A stretch of 64,000 nucleotides of DNA from UBA9655 sp964597045 (GCA_964597045.1 CAZQWE010000005.1:62001-126000), one strand, 5' to 3'; positions 41,024 to 49,768 are shown, counted from the first letter of the stretch. The notes: a model not told the origin generated them from the letters alone. A program made the numbers and translations.

Positions 41024-42874
41024 ATGACAAAACAAACCTCTACATCTGGTGGAGCTCAAACCCATGAAACAGAAAATTTCGCAGCTCTTCTCGAGGAGTC
41101 GTTAGGACAAAAAGAAAACCTCGAAGGCAGAGTTATTAAAGGAAAAATAATTGCCATTGAAAATGATGTTGTCATCATCGATGTGGGTCTTAAGTCTGAA
41201 GGACGTATTCCTCTAAAGGAATTTTCCCCCTCTGGCACAAATACAGATCTCAAAATGGGTGACACGGTTGAGGTTTTCTTAGAACGCCTTGAAGATAGAA
41301 ATGGTGAAACCGTATTAAGCTATGAAAAAGCCCGGAGAGAAGCTTCATGGCAACAACTTGAAAAATCACATGAAAAGAATGAACACGTTGAGGGTGTTAT
41401 TTTTGGACGTGTTAAAGGTGGGTTTACGGTTGATCTTAAAGGAGCCGTTGCCTTCTTGCCTGGTAGCCAAGTTGACATTCGACCTGTTCGAGATGTATCC
41501 CCACTCATTGGTGTGTCTCAACCTTTCCAAATCTTAAAAATGGATAGAAGCCGTGGAAATATCGTCGTTTCCCGTCGTGCCGTTCTTGAAGAAAACCGCG
41601 CAGAAGCCCGTAGTGAACTCGTCTCCAAACTTGAAGAAGGTCAAATTCTTGAAGGTATCGTGAAGAATATCACGGATTATGGAGCATTTATTGACCTTGG
41701 TGGTGTCGATGGTCTCCTCCATGTGACAGATATTGCATGGCACCGCATCAATCATCCTTCAGAAGTTTTAACTGTTGGTCAACCCATCCGTGTTCAAATC
41801 ATTCGTTTCAACTCTGAAAATCAAAGAATTTCACTCGGTATGAAACAACTTGAAAGTGACCCATGGGCAGGTGCGGAAGTAAAATATGCTGTTGGCAATA
41901 AGATTAAAGGCCGCGTGACAAACATCACAGATTACGGTGCATTTATTGAACTCGAACCTGGAATTGAAGGCCTTGTTCATGTGACAGAAATGAGCTGGAC
42001 AAAGAAAAATATGCCTCCTGGAAAGATTGTTTCCACAAGTCAAGAAGTTGAAGTTATCGTTCTTGATGTTGATGCTTCAAAACGTCGTATTAGCCTTGGA
42101 ATGAAGCAATGTATCCCGAACCCATGGGCGGCTCTTCAAGAGAAGTACACGGTTGGATCTGAGATTGAAGGCGAAGTCAAGAATATTACCGAATTCGGCC
42201 TCTTTGTAGGACTCACCGATGACATTGACGGTATGGTTCATATGTCAGATATTTCATGGGATAAGCCTGGTGAGGAAGCTATTGTTTCCTATAAGAAAGG
42301 GGAGAAGGTTCGTGCAAAGGTTCTTGATATCGACCCAGAAAAGGAACGCGTCAGTCTTGGCATTAAACAGCTCACAGGCGATCCATTTGATGAGAGCATC
42401 ACAGGCCTCAAGAAAGGTTCCACCATCACCTGTGAAGTCACAGCCATTCTTGACACAGGTATTGAAGTTGGTCTTGCAGGAGGACTCACAGGGTTCATTC
42501 GCAAGAACGAACTTTCCCGTGACCGGACTGAGCAACACCCTGATCGTTTTGCCATCGGTGAAAAGGTTGATGCAAAAATCACACAAATCGATCGTTCCAA
42601 TCGGAAGATTACCTTATCAATTAAGGCAAGAGAAACCGAAGAAGAACGCCAAGTGATGGCTGAATATGGTTCAACTGATAGCGGAGCAAGCCTAGGAGAT
42701 ATCCTTGGTGCGGCTCTTGAACAAGTGAAAGAAAAGAAGAAAGCTTCTGAGTCAACAACTGCAGCTCCAAAGAAAGCAGCTCCAAAAAAGACCACAGCTA
42801 AAAAGGAAGAATCTTCTGAACCGAAAGAAAAGGCAAAGAAAGAAACGCCTAAGAAGAAGACCACAAAAGAGTAG
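41024..42874 (+). CDS. rpsA: 30S ribosomal protein S1
   Basis: The 616-residue protein has six S1 domains. The first two are divergent, and the next four carry repeats such as ITDYGAFIDLGGVDGLLHVTDIAWHRI, ITDYGAFIELEPGIEGLVHVTEMSW and ITEFGLFVGLTDDIDGMVHMSDISW. S1 binds mRNA and helps initiation. After domain six, the chain ends in a ~50-residue tail made almost only of Lys, Ala, Thr, Pro, Ser and Glu (APKKAAPKKTTAKK...). This basic tail is longer than I expect for the family. A clear terminator follows. Confidence 0.97.
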   Translation: MTKQTSTSGGAQTHETENFAALLEESLGQKENLEGRVIKGKIIAIENDVVIIDVGLKSEGRIPLKEFSPSGTNTDLKMGDTVEVFLERLEDRNGETVLSYEKARREASWQQLEKSHEKNEHVEGVIFGRVKGGFTVDLKGAVAFLPGSQVDIRPVRDVSPLIGVSQPFQILKMDRSRGNIVVSRRAVLEENRAEARSELVSKLEEGQILEGIVKNITDYGAFIDLGGVDGLLHVTDIAWHRINHPSEVLTVGQPIRVQIIRFNSENQRISLGMKQLESDPWAGAEVKYAVGNKIKGRVTNITDYGAFIELEPGIEGLVHVTEMSWTKKNMPPGKIVSTSQEVEVIVLDVDASKRRISLGMKQCIPNPWAALQEKYTVGSEIEGEVKNITEFGLFVGLTDDIDGMVHMSDISWDKPGEEAIVSYKKGEKVRAKVLDIDPEKERVSLGIKQLTGDPFDESITGLKKGSTITCEVTAILDTGIEVGLAGGLTGFIRKNELSRDRTEQHPDRFAIGEKVDAKITQIDRSNRKITLSIKARETEEERQVMAEYGSTDSGASLGDILGAALEQVKEKKKASESTTAAPKKAAPKKTTAKKEESSEPKEKAKKETPKKKTTKE

Positions 42875-42888
42875 TCTTCATTCACAAG

Positions 42889-42923
42889 CGCCATTGCGAC
42901 CTGAAATCGCAATGGCGTTTTTT
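42889..42923 (+). terminator. Rho-independent terminator after rpsA
   Basis: CGCCATTGCGA (42889-42899) pairs with TCGCAATGGCG (42907-42917), an 11-bp perfect stem with a 7-nt loop, followed by TTTTTT at 42918-42923. It is convergent with the gene ending at 42934. Confidence 0.93.
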
Positions 42924-42933
42924 ATAGTGTTAC

Positions 42934-43227
42934 TTACTTTGAGTATTTTCCAGCAACTTTGATCTTTGCTGTCTTGCCATTTCCACTTACTTCAAATGTG
43001 GCATAGCCTTCTGTTGTTGCTGTTGCAACAATTTTCGCTGTAAATTTAGGATCTTTAATAATGCTAAGAAGAACGGGATCTGTTGAGGAAGGTTCCTTCA
43101 ACACGATTTGAGTTCCGCTAGCCTTTGTATATGTTCCTTGCTTCTGAATGAGTGTTTTAATATCTGCAGCTTGGAAATTCTTAAAAATTGTAGCCGTGTT
43201 TGTTTGTGTTTGAACTGTCATTTTCAT
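42934..43227 (-). CDS. Small protein, unknown, cytosolic
   Basis: The 97-residue protein (MTVQTQTNTATIFKNFQAADIKTLIQ...) has no Cys and no signal peptide. It is rich in Thr, Lys and Ala, with beta-like segments GYATFEVSGNGKTAKIKVAGKY. It has its own good Shine-Dalgarno (AAAGGAGAAT upstream). No family recognised. It sits between two convergent terminator regions, so it is probably a monocistronic gene. Confidence 0.65.
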   Translation of the reverse strand: MKMTVQTQTNTATIFKNFQAADIKTLIQKQGTYTKASGTQIVLKEPSSTDPVLLSIIKDPKFTAKIVATATTEGYATFEVSGNGKTAKIKVAGKYSK

Positions 43228-43337
43228 TCTCCTTTAAATATTAAGGCACGTTTTGTGCATGAAAATTATTATATTATTATTTATTTAAATTACTATTAAA
43301 TAGAAAATATTTTTTATAATGTCATAAAAATTAAGTA

Positions 43338-43835
43338 TTATTTCTTACTGAGAATATGAAAAGGAGATTGTTTTCCAACTTCTTCTTTATAGTCTACGGG
43401 TGAAGATGTTGGTGAAACCGGAAAAGGATCTAAATGGAGAGATAAGAGCTGAATGATCACCTCGCCCACATCTAACTGACTTGCCTCTAAAATTTCTTCT
43501 TGATCTTCCCTATTGAGATCAATCTCAGATTCATCAACACCAGTTGCAATGGTAAAAACTTCATGAATATCAATGTTAAGGCTTTGAGGTATGGGTTGAA
43601 GTGTGCGGACACACTCTTGTTCCAGTTCTGCTTTGATCATTCCCGTCATATGAATACGATCTTTGCGCCACACTTGAACATCAGCTTCAACCATTGTTAA
43701 TGATAGAAGATTCAAGCGTTTAGAAATACTTTTGTTTTCTTCTTTTGTGGCTAACAAATGAAAACTTTGAGGTTTGTTACCTATCGTTTCCACATCAAGA
43801 GTGAGCCTAAGGGAGGACATTTGAATATCTTTCAT
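43338..43835 (-). CDS. YceD (DUF177) family protein
   Basis: The 165-residue protein has the DUF177 core: a tract of LNLLSLTMVEADVQVWRKDRIHMTGMIKAELEQECVRTLQPIP, the central acidic INE-like ESEIDLN, and EASQLDVGEVIIQLLSLHLDPFP. YceD is needed for 23S rRNA accumulation in some bacteria and plant plastids; the alphaproteobacterial role is inferred. It normally precedes the ribosomal protein L32 or a fatty-acid gene; here it overlaps the CBP3-like gene by 4 bases. Confidence 0.88.
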   Translation of the reverse strand: MKDIQMSSLRLTLDVETIGNKPQSFHLLATKEENKSISKRLNLLSLTMVEADVQVWRKDRIHMTGMIKAELEQECVRTLQPIPQSLNIDIHEVFTIATGVDESEIDLNREDQEEILEASQLDVGEVIIQLLSLHLDPFPVSPTSSPVDYKEEVGKQSPFHILSKK

Positions 43836-44374
43836 TTAGGACCCGGCCAAAGTATTCTATTGCAGGTTTGTAATTCTTGGTCATTTAACAAGGCATCACT
43901 CTCTCGCACATACTTTATGAGGCAGGATAAAACACCATTCTTGGGTTGAAGACCATTAAAAACATTTCTGATCAAGGCTTGTTCCAAATCTTCCTTACCC
44001 TCTAAAGCGTTATGGTAAGAACGCATTGTGCCATAAAAAAAGGAAGCGCACTTTTTAACTTGCCGTCCTATGTTTAAATCTCCAACCCCTATTTCCCGAA
44101 GTGTATGATCTGTATAAGAAAAAAATGAATCAAATACAACTTGAGCCAAGTGACCTCTGATATAACGTAAAATAAGAATAATATGAAGACTCGCCATATC
44201 GAATCGTCCTTCGAGCGTATCAGGGACGTCCCATTGTTCATAAAAAATGGGCGTTCTTGCCTGTTGTAATGCATCACGGCACAGGAATTCTCCTTGCTTT
44301 TGATAATCATTTTTCCATAAACCGTTGACAGAAGACGCAAGCAGAGGCATGGTAAACCTTATTTTAGAGAACAC
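43832..44374 (-). CDS. Ubiquinol-cytochrome c chaperone (CBP3/UQCC1-like)
   Basis: The 180-residue protein has WDVPDTLEGRFDMASLHIILILRYI, FDSFFSYTDHTLREIGVGDLNIGRQVKKCASFFYGTMRSY and a C-terminal LPQxxG-like NGLQPKNG, matching the CBP3 family. In mitochondria CBP3 assists cytochrome b synthesis and assembly of the bc1 complex; bacterial homologues are presumed to do the same. Its stop overlaps the YceD start by 4 bases, so YceD and CBP3-like are coupled. Confidence 0.9.
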   Translation of the reverse strand: MFSKIRFTMPLLASSVNGLWKNDYQKQGEFLCRDALQQARTPIFYEQWDVPDTLEGRFDMASLHIILILRYIRGHLAQVVFDSFFSYTDHTLREIGVGDLNIGRQVKKCASFFYGTMRSYHNALEGKEDLEQALIRNVFNGLQPKNGVLSCLIKYVRESDALLNDQELQTCNRILWPGPK

Positions 44375-44417
44375 TTATGACACGTACCGATAGATGACAG
44401 TAAAATCAAGACAAATT

Positions 44418-44870
44418 ATGAAACAATTTACACATTTTTGTAGATATTTCCTACCCCTCCCTTTACTCCTAGACTTATCCGGGTGCGCCGTCGTAAATGT
44501 TCGTGGTCATGAAATTGAACCTGAACAGCTTGATAAAATTCAAGTTGGTCAAAGTTCAAAAGAAGATGTGGTAAAAATTTTAGGAACGCCTTCTTCCATT
44601 GGTACGTTTAATGATCAAACATGGATATACATGTCTGATACGACTCAAACACGAGCCTTTTTTTCTCCTACAGTCTTGAAAAGCAATACCACACGTATTG
44701 TTTTTGACGCGAAAGGGATTGTTAACAACATTGATTCTTTAACAGAGAAGGATCACCAAGTTGTCTCCCATGTTCAAAGATGTACCCCCACATCTGGCCA
44801 TTCTTTTGGTGTCATTGAACAAATCTTTGGAAACTTTGGCCGATTTAACGGTAAAGACCCTGATAAATAA
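44418..44870 (+). CDS. BamE/SmpA-like outer membrane lipoprotein
   Basis: The 150-residue lipoprotein has a signal with lipobox LDLSGC and the SmpA/OmlA domain: EPEQLDKIQVGQSSKEDVVKILGTPSSIGTFNDQTWIYMSD. BamE is a small partner of the BamA machine that inserts outer membrane beta-barrels. The frame opens at 44394, but ATG 44418 with GACAAATT spacing gives a normal signal peptide. It is divergent from CBP3-YceD, as is common in the class, and convergent with the epimerase. Confidence 0.92.
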   Translation: MKQFTHFCRYFLPLPLLLDLSGCAVVNVRGHEIEPEQLDKIQVGQSSKEDVVKILGTPSSIGTFNDQTWIYMSDTTQTRAFFSPTVLKSNTTRIVFDAKGIVNNIDSLTEKDHQVVSHVQRCTPTSGHSFGVIEQIFGNFGRFNGKDPDK

Positions 44871-44872
44871 GA

Positions 44873-45790
44873 CTACTTTCGTCCATATCTTTCCAAATAT
44901 AAGGGAACGATAGTTTCCATTGCTTTGGGTCGGACATGCAAATCTTCTGCTTTAAGTGATTGAGTTGTCAGTATATTATCAGTTTTTAAGAGTTCAACTT
45001 GGTCAGGCGTTAAAGGAACTCCAGGAAAAAACTGTGCAATGCTTGCCATTCCTTTTGCCATCATAAATGGTACGGGGATCAATAGTCTTCTCCGATGAAT
45101 AACTTCAAGGAGATATTCCATAAGGTATTTAAAACTATAAACAGTTGGTCCCCCAAGTTCAAAAATCTTCCCACCAAACTGTTCAAAATGGATAGAATTC
45201 ATAAAGCAATCTGCGACATCTTCAACATAGATGGGTTGCATTTTGGTGTGGCCTCCCCCAATCAAAGGAAGGGCTGGAGAATACCTAGCCATTGAGGCAA
45301 AGCGATTAAAGAAAGCATCCTGGGGACCAAAAACAATACTCGGTCTGAAGACGATGGCTCTCGGGAAATGCTTGAGGACGGCCTCTTCTCCTCTCGCTTT
45401 TGTAGATGCATAACGTGACTTTGATCCCTTCGTTACCCCTAAAGCCGACATGTGAAGGAGAGTCGGAATTCCAAGCTTAGAAGCTACTTTGGCAATGGAT
45501 TTTGCGCCTTCAACATGAATGGCCTCAAAGGTTTGAGAGCCACTCTCATATAAGAGACCGACTAAATTAATGACGATGTCAGAACCTTCAATTGCATGCT
45601 GTATATCTGCTATTGATGTAACAGAAGCTTGAATGGGGATGATTTGACCAATCTCTCCCAGGGGTTTCAGAAATTGAGCTGAGAGAGGATTTCGAACAGC
45701 TACGCGGATACGGTCACCACGTTCTGCAAATTTTTGAACTAAGGCTCGTCCAATGAAACCCGAACCTCCAAATAGTGTTACCGTCAGCAT
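44873..45790 (-). CDS. NDUFA9-like NAD(P)-binding protein (complex I-associated epimerase family)
   Basis: The 305-residue protein is an extended short-chain dehydrogenase: TLFGGSGFIGRALVQKFAERG with GxxGxxG, DIVINLVGLLYESG, VTKGSKSRYASTKARGEEAVLKHFPRAIVFRPSIVFGP with the YxxxK pair (Y-x3-K), and VPFMMAKGMASIAQFFPG. It matches the complex I NDUFA9 subfamily, which in alphaproteobacteria is an accessory NAD-binding protein. Its substrate, if any, is unknown. The stop is 2 bases past the BamE stop (convergent). Confidence 0.92.
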   Translation of the reverse strand: MLTVTLFGGSGFIGRALVQKFAERGDRIRVAVRNPLSAQFLKPLGEIGQIIPIQASVTSIADIQHAIEGSDIVINLVGLLYESGSQTFEAIHVEGAKSIAKVASKLGIPTLLHMSALGVTKGSKSRYASTKARGEEAVLKHFPRAIVFRPSIVFGPQDAFFNRFASMARYSPALPLIGGGHTKMQPIYVEDVADCFMNSIHFEQFGGKIFELGGPTVYSFKYLMEYLLEVIHRRRLLIPVPFMMAKGMASIAQFFPGVPLTPDQVELLKTDNILTTQSLKAEDLHVRPKAMETIVPLYLERYGRK

Positions 45791-45811
45791 AGTCCTCCCT
45801 TTGACCTGTTA

Positions 45812-45839
45812 CAAAAAACCCCGCAAGATGCGGGGCTTT
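45812..45839 (-). terminator. Rho-independent terminator of the small lipoprotein gene
   Basis: On the minus strand a GCCCCGCA-TCT-TGCGGGG stem is followed by TTTTTTG. Plus-strand positions of the paired arms are CCCCGCA 45819-45825 and TGCGGGG 45829-45835. It ends the gene at 45862-46098 before the NDUFA9-like gene. Confidence 0.88.
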
Positions 45840-45861
45840 TCACAAACAATTCCTTTAAAGG

Positions 45862-46098
45862 TTATTGCTTTGGAGCTTCAGGCGCTGCTGGAGCTGCTGG
45901 AGTCGTTGGTGCAGCAGGTGCGGCCGGAGCTGCAGGTGTTACTTGCTGAGTTGGAGCTGCAGGCGGTGTTGCCGGCGCTTCAGATGCAGGAGCAGCTGGT
46001 GGTGTTGGTGTTGTTTGTTGAGCTTTCTTCTCTCCACAAGCAGCGAGTACTAATGTACAAGCTGAAGCAAGAAGTGCTGCATAAATTGTATGTTTCAT
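45862..46098 (-). CDS. Small Ala/Pro-rich lipoprotein
   Basis: The 78-residue protein has a lipoprotein signal (AALLASACTLVLAAC, lipobox LAAC) followed only by a low-complexity tail of Ala, Pro, Thr and Gln. There is no folded domain, so it may act as a spacer or surface peptide tethered to the outer membrane, or be a decaying gene. It has its own terminator and a ribosome-binding site, and its composition is strongly biased compared with the neighbours. The antisense frames over it are only by-products of this composition. Confidence 0.75.
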   Translation of the reverse strand: MKHTIYAALLASACTLVLAACGEKKAQQTTPTPPAAPASEAPATPPAAPTQQVTPAAPAAPAAPTTPAAPAAPEAPKQ

Positions 46099-46192
46099 TT
46101 CTATTCCTCGTTTTTAGAGTTACCGGATACTCTGTCATCTTAATTTAATGGTTAAAATTTCAACCGGTTATCGCAAGATAATGGCACAAAAT

Positions 46193-46870
46193 TTACAGAA
46201 TTGCAATCGTGGAAAAATTACTCTCTTTTTTATGAACTTTCCCTTCTGATAAGAGCCGCCTTGCACTCATATAAGGTCCGGTAAATGTGTTAATATGAAT
46301 ATCTTTAAATCCAGATATATTCTCTTTTGAAACAAGTTCAAAAATATATTTTGGCAAATTGAAGAAATGATGGGCTGCTTTTTTCGAAGGTTTAAAGTAA
46401 GCGTCGTAAGCCCCACCTATAAGGTCTGGGAATTCAGGTCCTACCTCATAGTTCTCTTGCTGAATGGTTGGACCTAATGACACAAAAATCTGTGATCTTT
46501 TAGCTCCAAGATTTTCCATGGCGTTTAACGTGTTATGAATGATTCCTGCTTTAGCCCCTCGCCAACCCGCATGACAGGCACCAATCACTTCAGCCAAAGG
46601 ATCGTAAAAGAGGAGAGGACCACAATCAGCTGTATATACACCTATAGCGACTCCCTTAACGTTGGTCACTAGTCCATCTGCCTCTTGACATTCAATCTCA
46701 CCATTAACTTGAATCACTGTATTTCCATGAACTTGATTTAATGTTGCCAGGGGAAGGTATTGACCGACAAGGAGATCGACACGAGCTGCATTGCTGATCT
46801 CAGGGTCATATACAAAAAATCCATGCTTGAGAGTTGGGAAATGGGAGAGAAAAGGACATCTTGTTATCAT
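46193..46870 (-). CDS. pgeF: Peptidoglycan editing factor PgeF (YfiH/laccase-domain family)
   Basis: The 225-residue protein has the Cu-oxidase_4 blocks: LNQVHGNTVI, VGVYTADCGPLLFYDP, IGACHAGWRGAKAGI with the family His/Cys ligands, and SLGPTIQQENYEVGPEFP. PgeF removes mis-incorporated amino acids from peptidoglycan precursors in E. coli. The start overlaps the stop of MidA by 4 bases. The Lgt-MidA-PgeF order is typical of alphaproteobacteria. Confidence 0.94.
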   Translation of the reverse strand: MITRCPFLSHFPTLKHGFFVYDPEISNAARVDLLVGQYLPLATLNQVHGNTVIQVNGEIECQEADGLVTNVKGVAIGVYTADCGPLLFYDPLAEVIGACHAGWRGAKAGIIHNTLNAMENLGAKRSQIFVSLGPTIQQENYEVGPEFPDLIGGAYDAYFKPSKKAAHHFFNLPKYIFELVSKENISGFKDIHINTFTGPYMSARRLLSEGKVHKKESNFSTIAIL

Positions 46871-47886
46871 TTGTTAAATCCTAAAGGTTGAATAGTTTGT
46901 GGAGAAAAGAGTGACATAACTTTAAAGACTAAACCCATCTGAAAGGGATGAATAAGTCTTTCAACATCTTTTTCAAGACGTTGTGTTTCAGGGGGATTAT
47001 TTTTCTTTAGCATGTGTAACCTTGTCATAATTCCCATATTCAATAAATATTCCCGTTGCGAGATGGGTCCCGCAATTCCCATTTTATTCAATTGTGCCAG
47101 ATGGTTGAGTCTCCCAAAATTTACATGACATGTCAAATCTGAACATCCTACATGGGTAAGAGGATCTGAAAAGTCCCCTTTATATATGGCTTGAAGGGAA
47201 TCCCCTTCACCCCTTTCATACCCATAATCAATCATCAAGAGAACACCTGTCTGTTCCAAAAATCGGGAACAAATCTGCTGAAAAATCATCTCTCCTTGAG
47301 GAGATTTCTCCCAACATCGATCAGGTCCTCTTTGTTCCTGTACTCTTTGTAAATAAAAGTGAAGTTTACCTTCAGCAATCTGAAGACATCTCTCATATAA
47401 AATGCCTTCTTTTTGAAGATAGGAGTGGGTTGGGAAGACATCAAAGAACTCATTTGCAATAATGATCATTGGAGTATTGCTTTTAGGGATGTCTTGAAAG
47501 TCTTCAACCCAACGAGCTTGTTTGATTTTGTGCGCCTGGATTTCCTTTAACCTTGGATTTGTTTCAACAAAAATAACATCCAACCGTTTATTTACTTTTG
47601 ATGTTACACGCAAGATATCGGACATAAGAGTCCCTCTCCCAGGTCCGAGTTCAACAAGGGTTATAGGATCACTTCCTCCATTTTTTTGAATCCAATCTAG
47701 GACCCAAATACCTATGAGTTCCCCAAACATTTGGCTGATTTCAGACGCTGTTGTAAAATCGCGAGAGACGGCTTCTTGGTTTCTATAATACCCATACTGA
47801 GGGTGGCTAAGAGCAAGCTCCATGAAACGAGCTTGTGTCATAGGCCCTTTTTGTTCAATCTCCTGAATGATAAGAGACTCAAGCAT
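46867..47886 (-). CDS. MidA/NDUFAF7-family SAM-dependent methyltransferase
   Basis: The 339-residue protein has the family N-terminus QEIEQKGPMTQARFMELALSHPQYGYYRNQEAVSRDFTTASEISQMFGELIG, the SAM-binding LVELGPGRGTLM, ANEFFDVFPTH, and a C-terminal LMIDYGYERGEGDSLQAIYKG. The mitochondrial relative NDUFAF7 methylates an arginine of a complex I subunit; the bacterial target is inferred to be similar. It overlaps lgt upstream by 8 bases and pgeF downstream by 4, so the three genes form one operon. Confidence 0.95.
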   Translation of the reverse strand: MLESLIIQEIEQKGPMTQARFMELALSHPQYGYYRNQEAVSRDFTTASEISQMFGELIGIWVLDWIQKNGGSDPITLVELGPGRGTLMSDILRVTSKVNKRLDVIFVETNPRLKEIQAHKIKQARWVEDFQDIPKSNTPMIIIANEFFDVFPTHSYLQKEGILYERCLQIAEGKLHFYLQRVQEQRGPDRCWEKSPQGEMIFQQICSRFLEQTGVLLMIDYGYERGEGDSLQAIYKGDFSDPLTHVGCSDLTCHVNFGRLNHLAQLNKMGIAGPISQREYLLNMGIMTRLHMLKKNNPPETQRLEKDVERLIHPFQMGLVFKVMSLFSPQTIQPLGFNK

Positions 47887-48667
47887 TTTCCTCTCTGTAG
47901 TAAGCCCGCAAAATAAGAAAGAGACCCATTGCTAAAACCGGAAGGGAAAGAATTTGACCCATGGTAAAGACATTCGCAATATATCCTAAGAAAGCATCTG
48001 GTTCTCTGAAGAATTCAACAATAATGCGTGCGAGTCCATAACCCGCAAGGAAAATACCTGTGAGTAAGCCCCGTCTATGACGCCACCGGGTAAAGAGAGC
48101 TCCGTAAGAGAGAACAAGGAAAAGAACGAGTCCTTCAAGGATCGCTTCGTAAAGTTGACTGGGGTGGCGAGGAAAGGGGCCTCCTAAAGGGAAAACAACT
48201 CCAAGTGAAAACTCCGTAATACGACCATAAAGTTCCCCATTAACAAAATTAGCAAGACGTCCAAAGAAAAGACCTATTGGAATACCACAAACCGCAAGAT
48301 CGCCGAAGGATAGGAAATAGATTCCTTTCCTTTGGGTATAAATAGATGTTGCAATGACGACCCCAAGGAGCCCCCCATGAAAAGCCATTCCTCCTTTCCA
48401 AACATGAAAAATCTCCAATGGGTTGGCCAAATATTTTGCCGGCGTATAGAAAAGCACATACCCTAAACGTCCCCCTAGAATAACACCAATGATGGCCCAA
48501 ACCAGGAAATCATCGACCGTTTTGCGATCAATAAGGGAAAATTTCTTTGTGAGCCATAAACTATACTGCCACCAACCAACAAGCCCTACAACATAGGCTA
48601 GCCCATACCAGTGAATAGCAAAAGGCCCTAATTGAAAGGCAATAGGATTTATATCTGGAAATGGCAT
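47879..48667 (-). CDS. lgt: Prolipoprotein diacylglyceryl transferase
   Basis: The 262-residue membrane enzyme has the Lgt motifs HWYGLAYVVGL, GGRLGYVLFY, WKGGMAFHGGLLGVV with the essential His-Gly-Gly, and GRLANFVNGELYGR. It attaches diacylglycerol to the lipobox Cys, so it is needed to process the lipoproteins found throughout this window. The frame opens at 48751, but the ATG at 48667 with GGAAGACCC upstream is the family start. The extra upstream codons would cover a parS site (NVSRETF). Confidence 0.95.
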   Translation of the reverse strand: MPFPDINPIAFQLGPFAIHWYGLAYVVGLVGWWQYSLWLTKKFSLIDRKTVDDFLVWAIIGVILGGRLGYVLFYTPAKYLANPLEIFHVWKGGMAFHGGLLGVVIATSIYTQRKGIYFLSFGDLAVCGIPIGLFFGRLANFVNGELYGRITEFSLGVVFPLGGPFPRHPSQLYEAILEGLVLFLVLSYGALFTRWRHRRGLLTGIFLAGYGLARIIVEFFREPDAFLGYIANVFTMGQILSLPVLAMGLFLILRAYYREENA

Positions 48668-48715
48668 AGGGTCTTCCTTTGTTAATTTTATCTCACCATA
48701 ACCTATGATCAAAAA

Positions 48716-48731
48716 TGTTTCACGTGAAACA
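48716..48731. promoter_or_regulatory. parS centromere site 3
   Basis: Perfect TGTTTCACGTGAAACA in the leader of lgt, flanked by AAAAA on the left and TTTTTT on the right. It is about 50 bp before the lgt start, close enough to influence its transcription when ParB is bound. Confidence 0.93.
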
Positions 48732-48858
48732 TTTTTTCTCCTTCTCGTCATTGCGATGATAGATTACTTAAATTTTTAGATAATTTTTAATTGAATGTAT
48801 TTGAAGTTTAAACTAATGCGAACTATGGTGCGCTCATTAATATTTTTAGGAGTGTCAT

Positions 48859-49257
48859 ATGTTTAAGAATTATCTTTTGTTAACCAGTATCTTATCGCTC
48901 ACCACAATCGTGAACTCAACTACCCAAGCCGGTAAAATTAAGGGTGACGATTCCCCAGAAGCCAGTCGACGTGTATATTTGATGAGTTCTCAGAACATTA
49001 AAGAAAAATACTCATCAAATCGCTCAAAAAAATCTAGAAAGGTTAAGACTAAACCTATGGAAATAAGTCCAGAGAAAGTCCCCAGTATTGAGGAGCTAGA
49101 AAATTCATTACAAAATCTCAAGTTAGACGAAACAGTGATAACAACAAAAACAACCGTTGGAAAAAAGACGGGTGTTTCTGGTAAATTAAAATCAAGGATT
49201 AAAGTAATGAACCCACACCTACAACGCGTCAAAAAGAAGCTTGAATTTATTAAGTAA
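48859..49257 (+). CDS. Small exported basic protein, unknown (first of a pair)
   Basis: The 132-residue protein has a signal peptide (LLLTSILSLTTIVNSTTQAG) and a Lys/Arg/Ser-rich mature part (SKKSRKVKTK, VSGKLKSRIKV). No Cys, no recognised family. It resembles the next gene in start, signal and bias (both continue AGK after the signal), so they may be a tandem pair. The ATG has TAGGAGTG upstream. Transcription is divergent from lgt, whose parS lies between them. Confidence 0.65.
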   Translation: MFKNYLLLTSILSLTTIVNSTTQAGKIKGDDSPEASRRVYLMSSQNIKEKYSSNRSKKSRKVKTKPMEISPEKVPSIEELENSLQNLKLDETVITTKTTVGKKTGVSGKLKSRIKVMNPHLQRVKKKLEFIK

Positions 49258-49362
49258 AGAAAATTTAATTAAAATTTTAAATAAATTTTAATCGAAAGTT
49301 GTTGAAATTTTATTTTTTTACAACTAATTGTCCTATTGTTAATAATATTAAGGATTGATACG

Positions 49363-49704
49363 ATGTTAAAAAAAGTTGTTATGTTGATGAGCGTTGTTGC
49401 TGTCAGTACGTTATTTACCTCTGAATCTAATGCAGGTAAAGAAAAGAATGAAATAAATACACCTAAAAAGAAGAAAAACCTGTCCTCAAGAAAAAGAGTG
49501 AGGGAATTCAATACCCCAAACCAAGAAAACCAGAAAATAAATACACCCGACGCTCCTACTAAAAAGAAAGTTAAACCTGAAGATTCTAGTAAACGTCGTT
49601 TTCGGAAATCTACCGCTAGACACTATAAAACAAACTTGAACAATCAATTTGGGGAATACCATGTGGATGATAGGGATCAATTCGGTTCTGATGCGACTGA
49701 ATAG
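49363..49704 (+). CDS. Small exported basic protein, unknown (second of the pair)
   Basis: The 113-residue protein has a signal peptide (VVMLMSVVAVSTLFTSESNAG) and a very basic mature chain with repeated NTPKKKK / NTPNQEN / NTPDAPTKKK segments. It is probably disordered. The frame opens at 49336, but the ATG at 49363 gives the signal. No domain recognised. A strong stem-loop follows. Confidence 0.65.
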   Translation: MLKKVVMLMSVVAVSTLFTSESNAGKEKNEINTPKKKKNLSSRKRVREFNTPNQENQKINTPDAPTKKKVKPEDSSKRRFRKSTARHYKTNLNNQFGEYHVDDRDQFGSDATE

Positions 49705-49726
49705 TTTTTAATTTCGTTTGAGGTAT

Positions 49727-49768
49727 GGAAGGAGTTTATTTAAATACTCTCCTTCCTCTTCCTTTTTT
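49727..49768 (+). terminator. Stem-loop with T-run after the second basic protein gene
   Basis: GGAAGGAG (49727-49734) pairs with CTCCTTCC (49749-49756), followed within 6 bases by TTTTTT at 49763-49768. The extra bases between stem and T-run weaken the match slightly. Confidence 0.6.

Noticed and set aside
42289..42912. Long minus-strand frame opposite rpsA
   Set aside because: It mirrors the S1 repeats and the Lys/Ala tail on the antisense strand, with no ribosome-binding site and no recognisable domain.
45753..46148. Plus-strand frames rich in Leu/Glu/Arg/Cys over the small lipoprotein gene
   Set aside because: They are antisense reads of its Ala/Pro codon repeats; the minus-strand frame has a lipobox, a start and a terminator.
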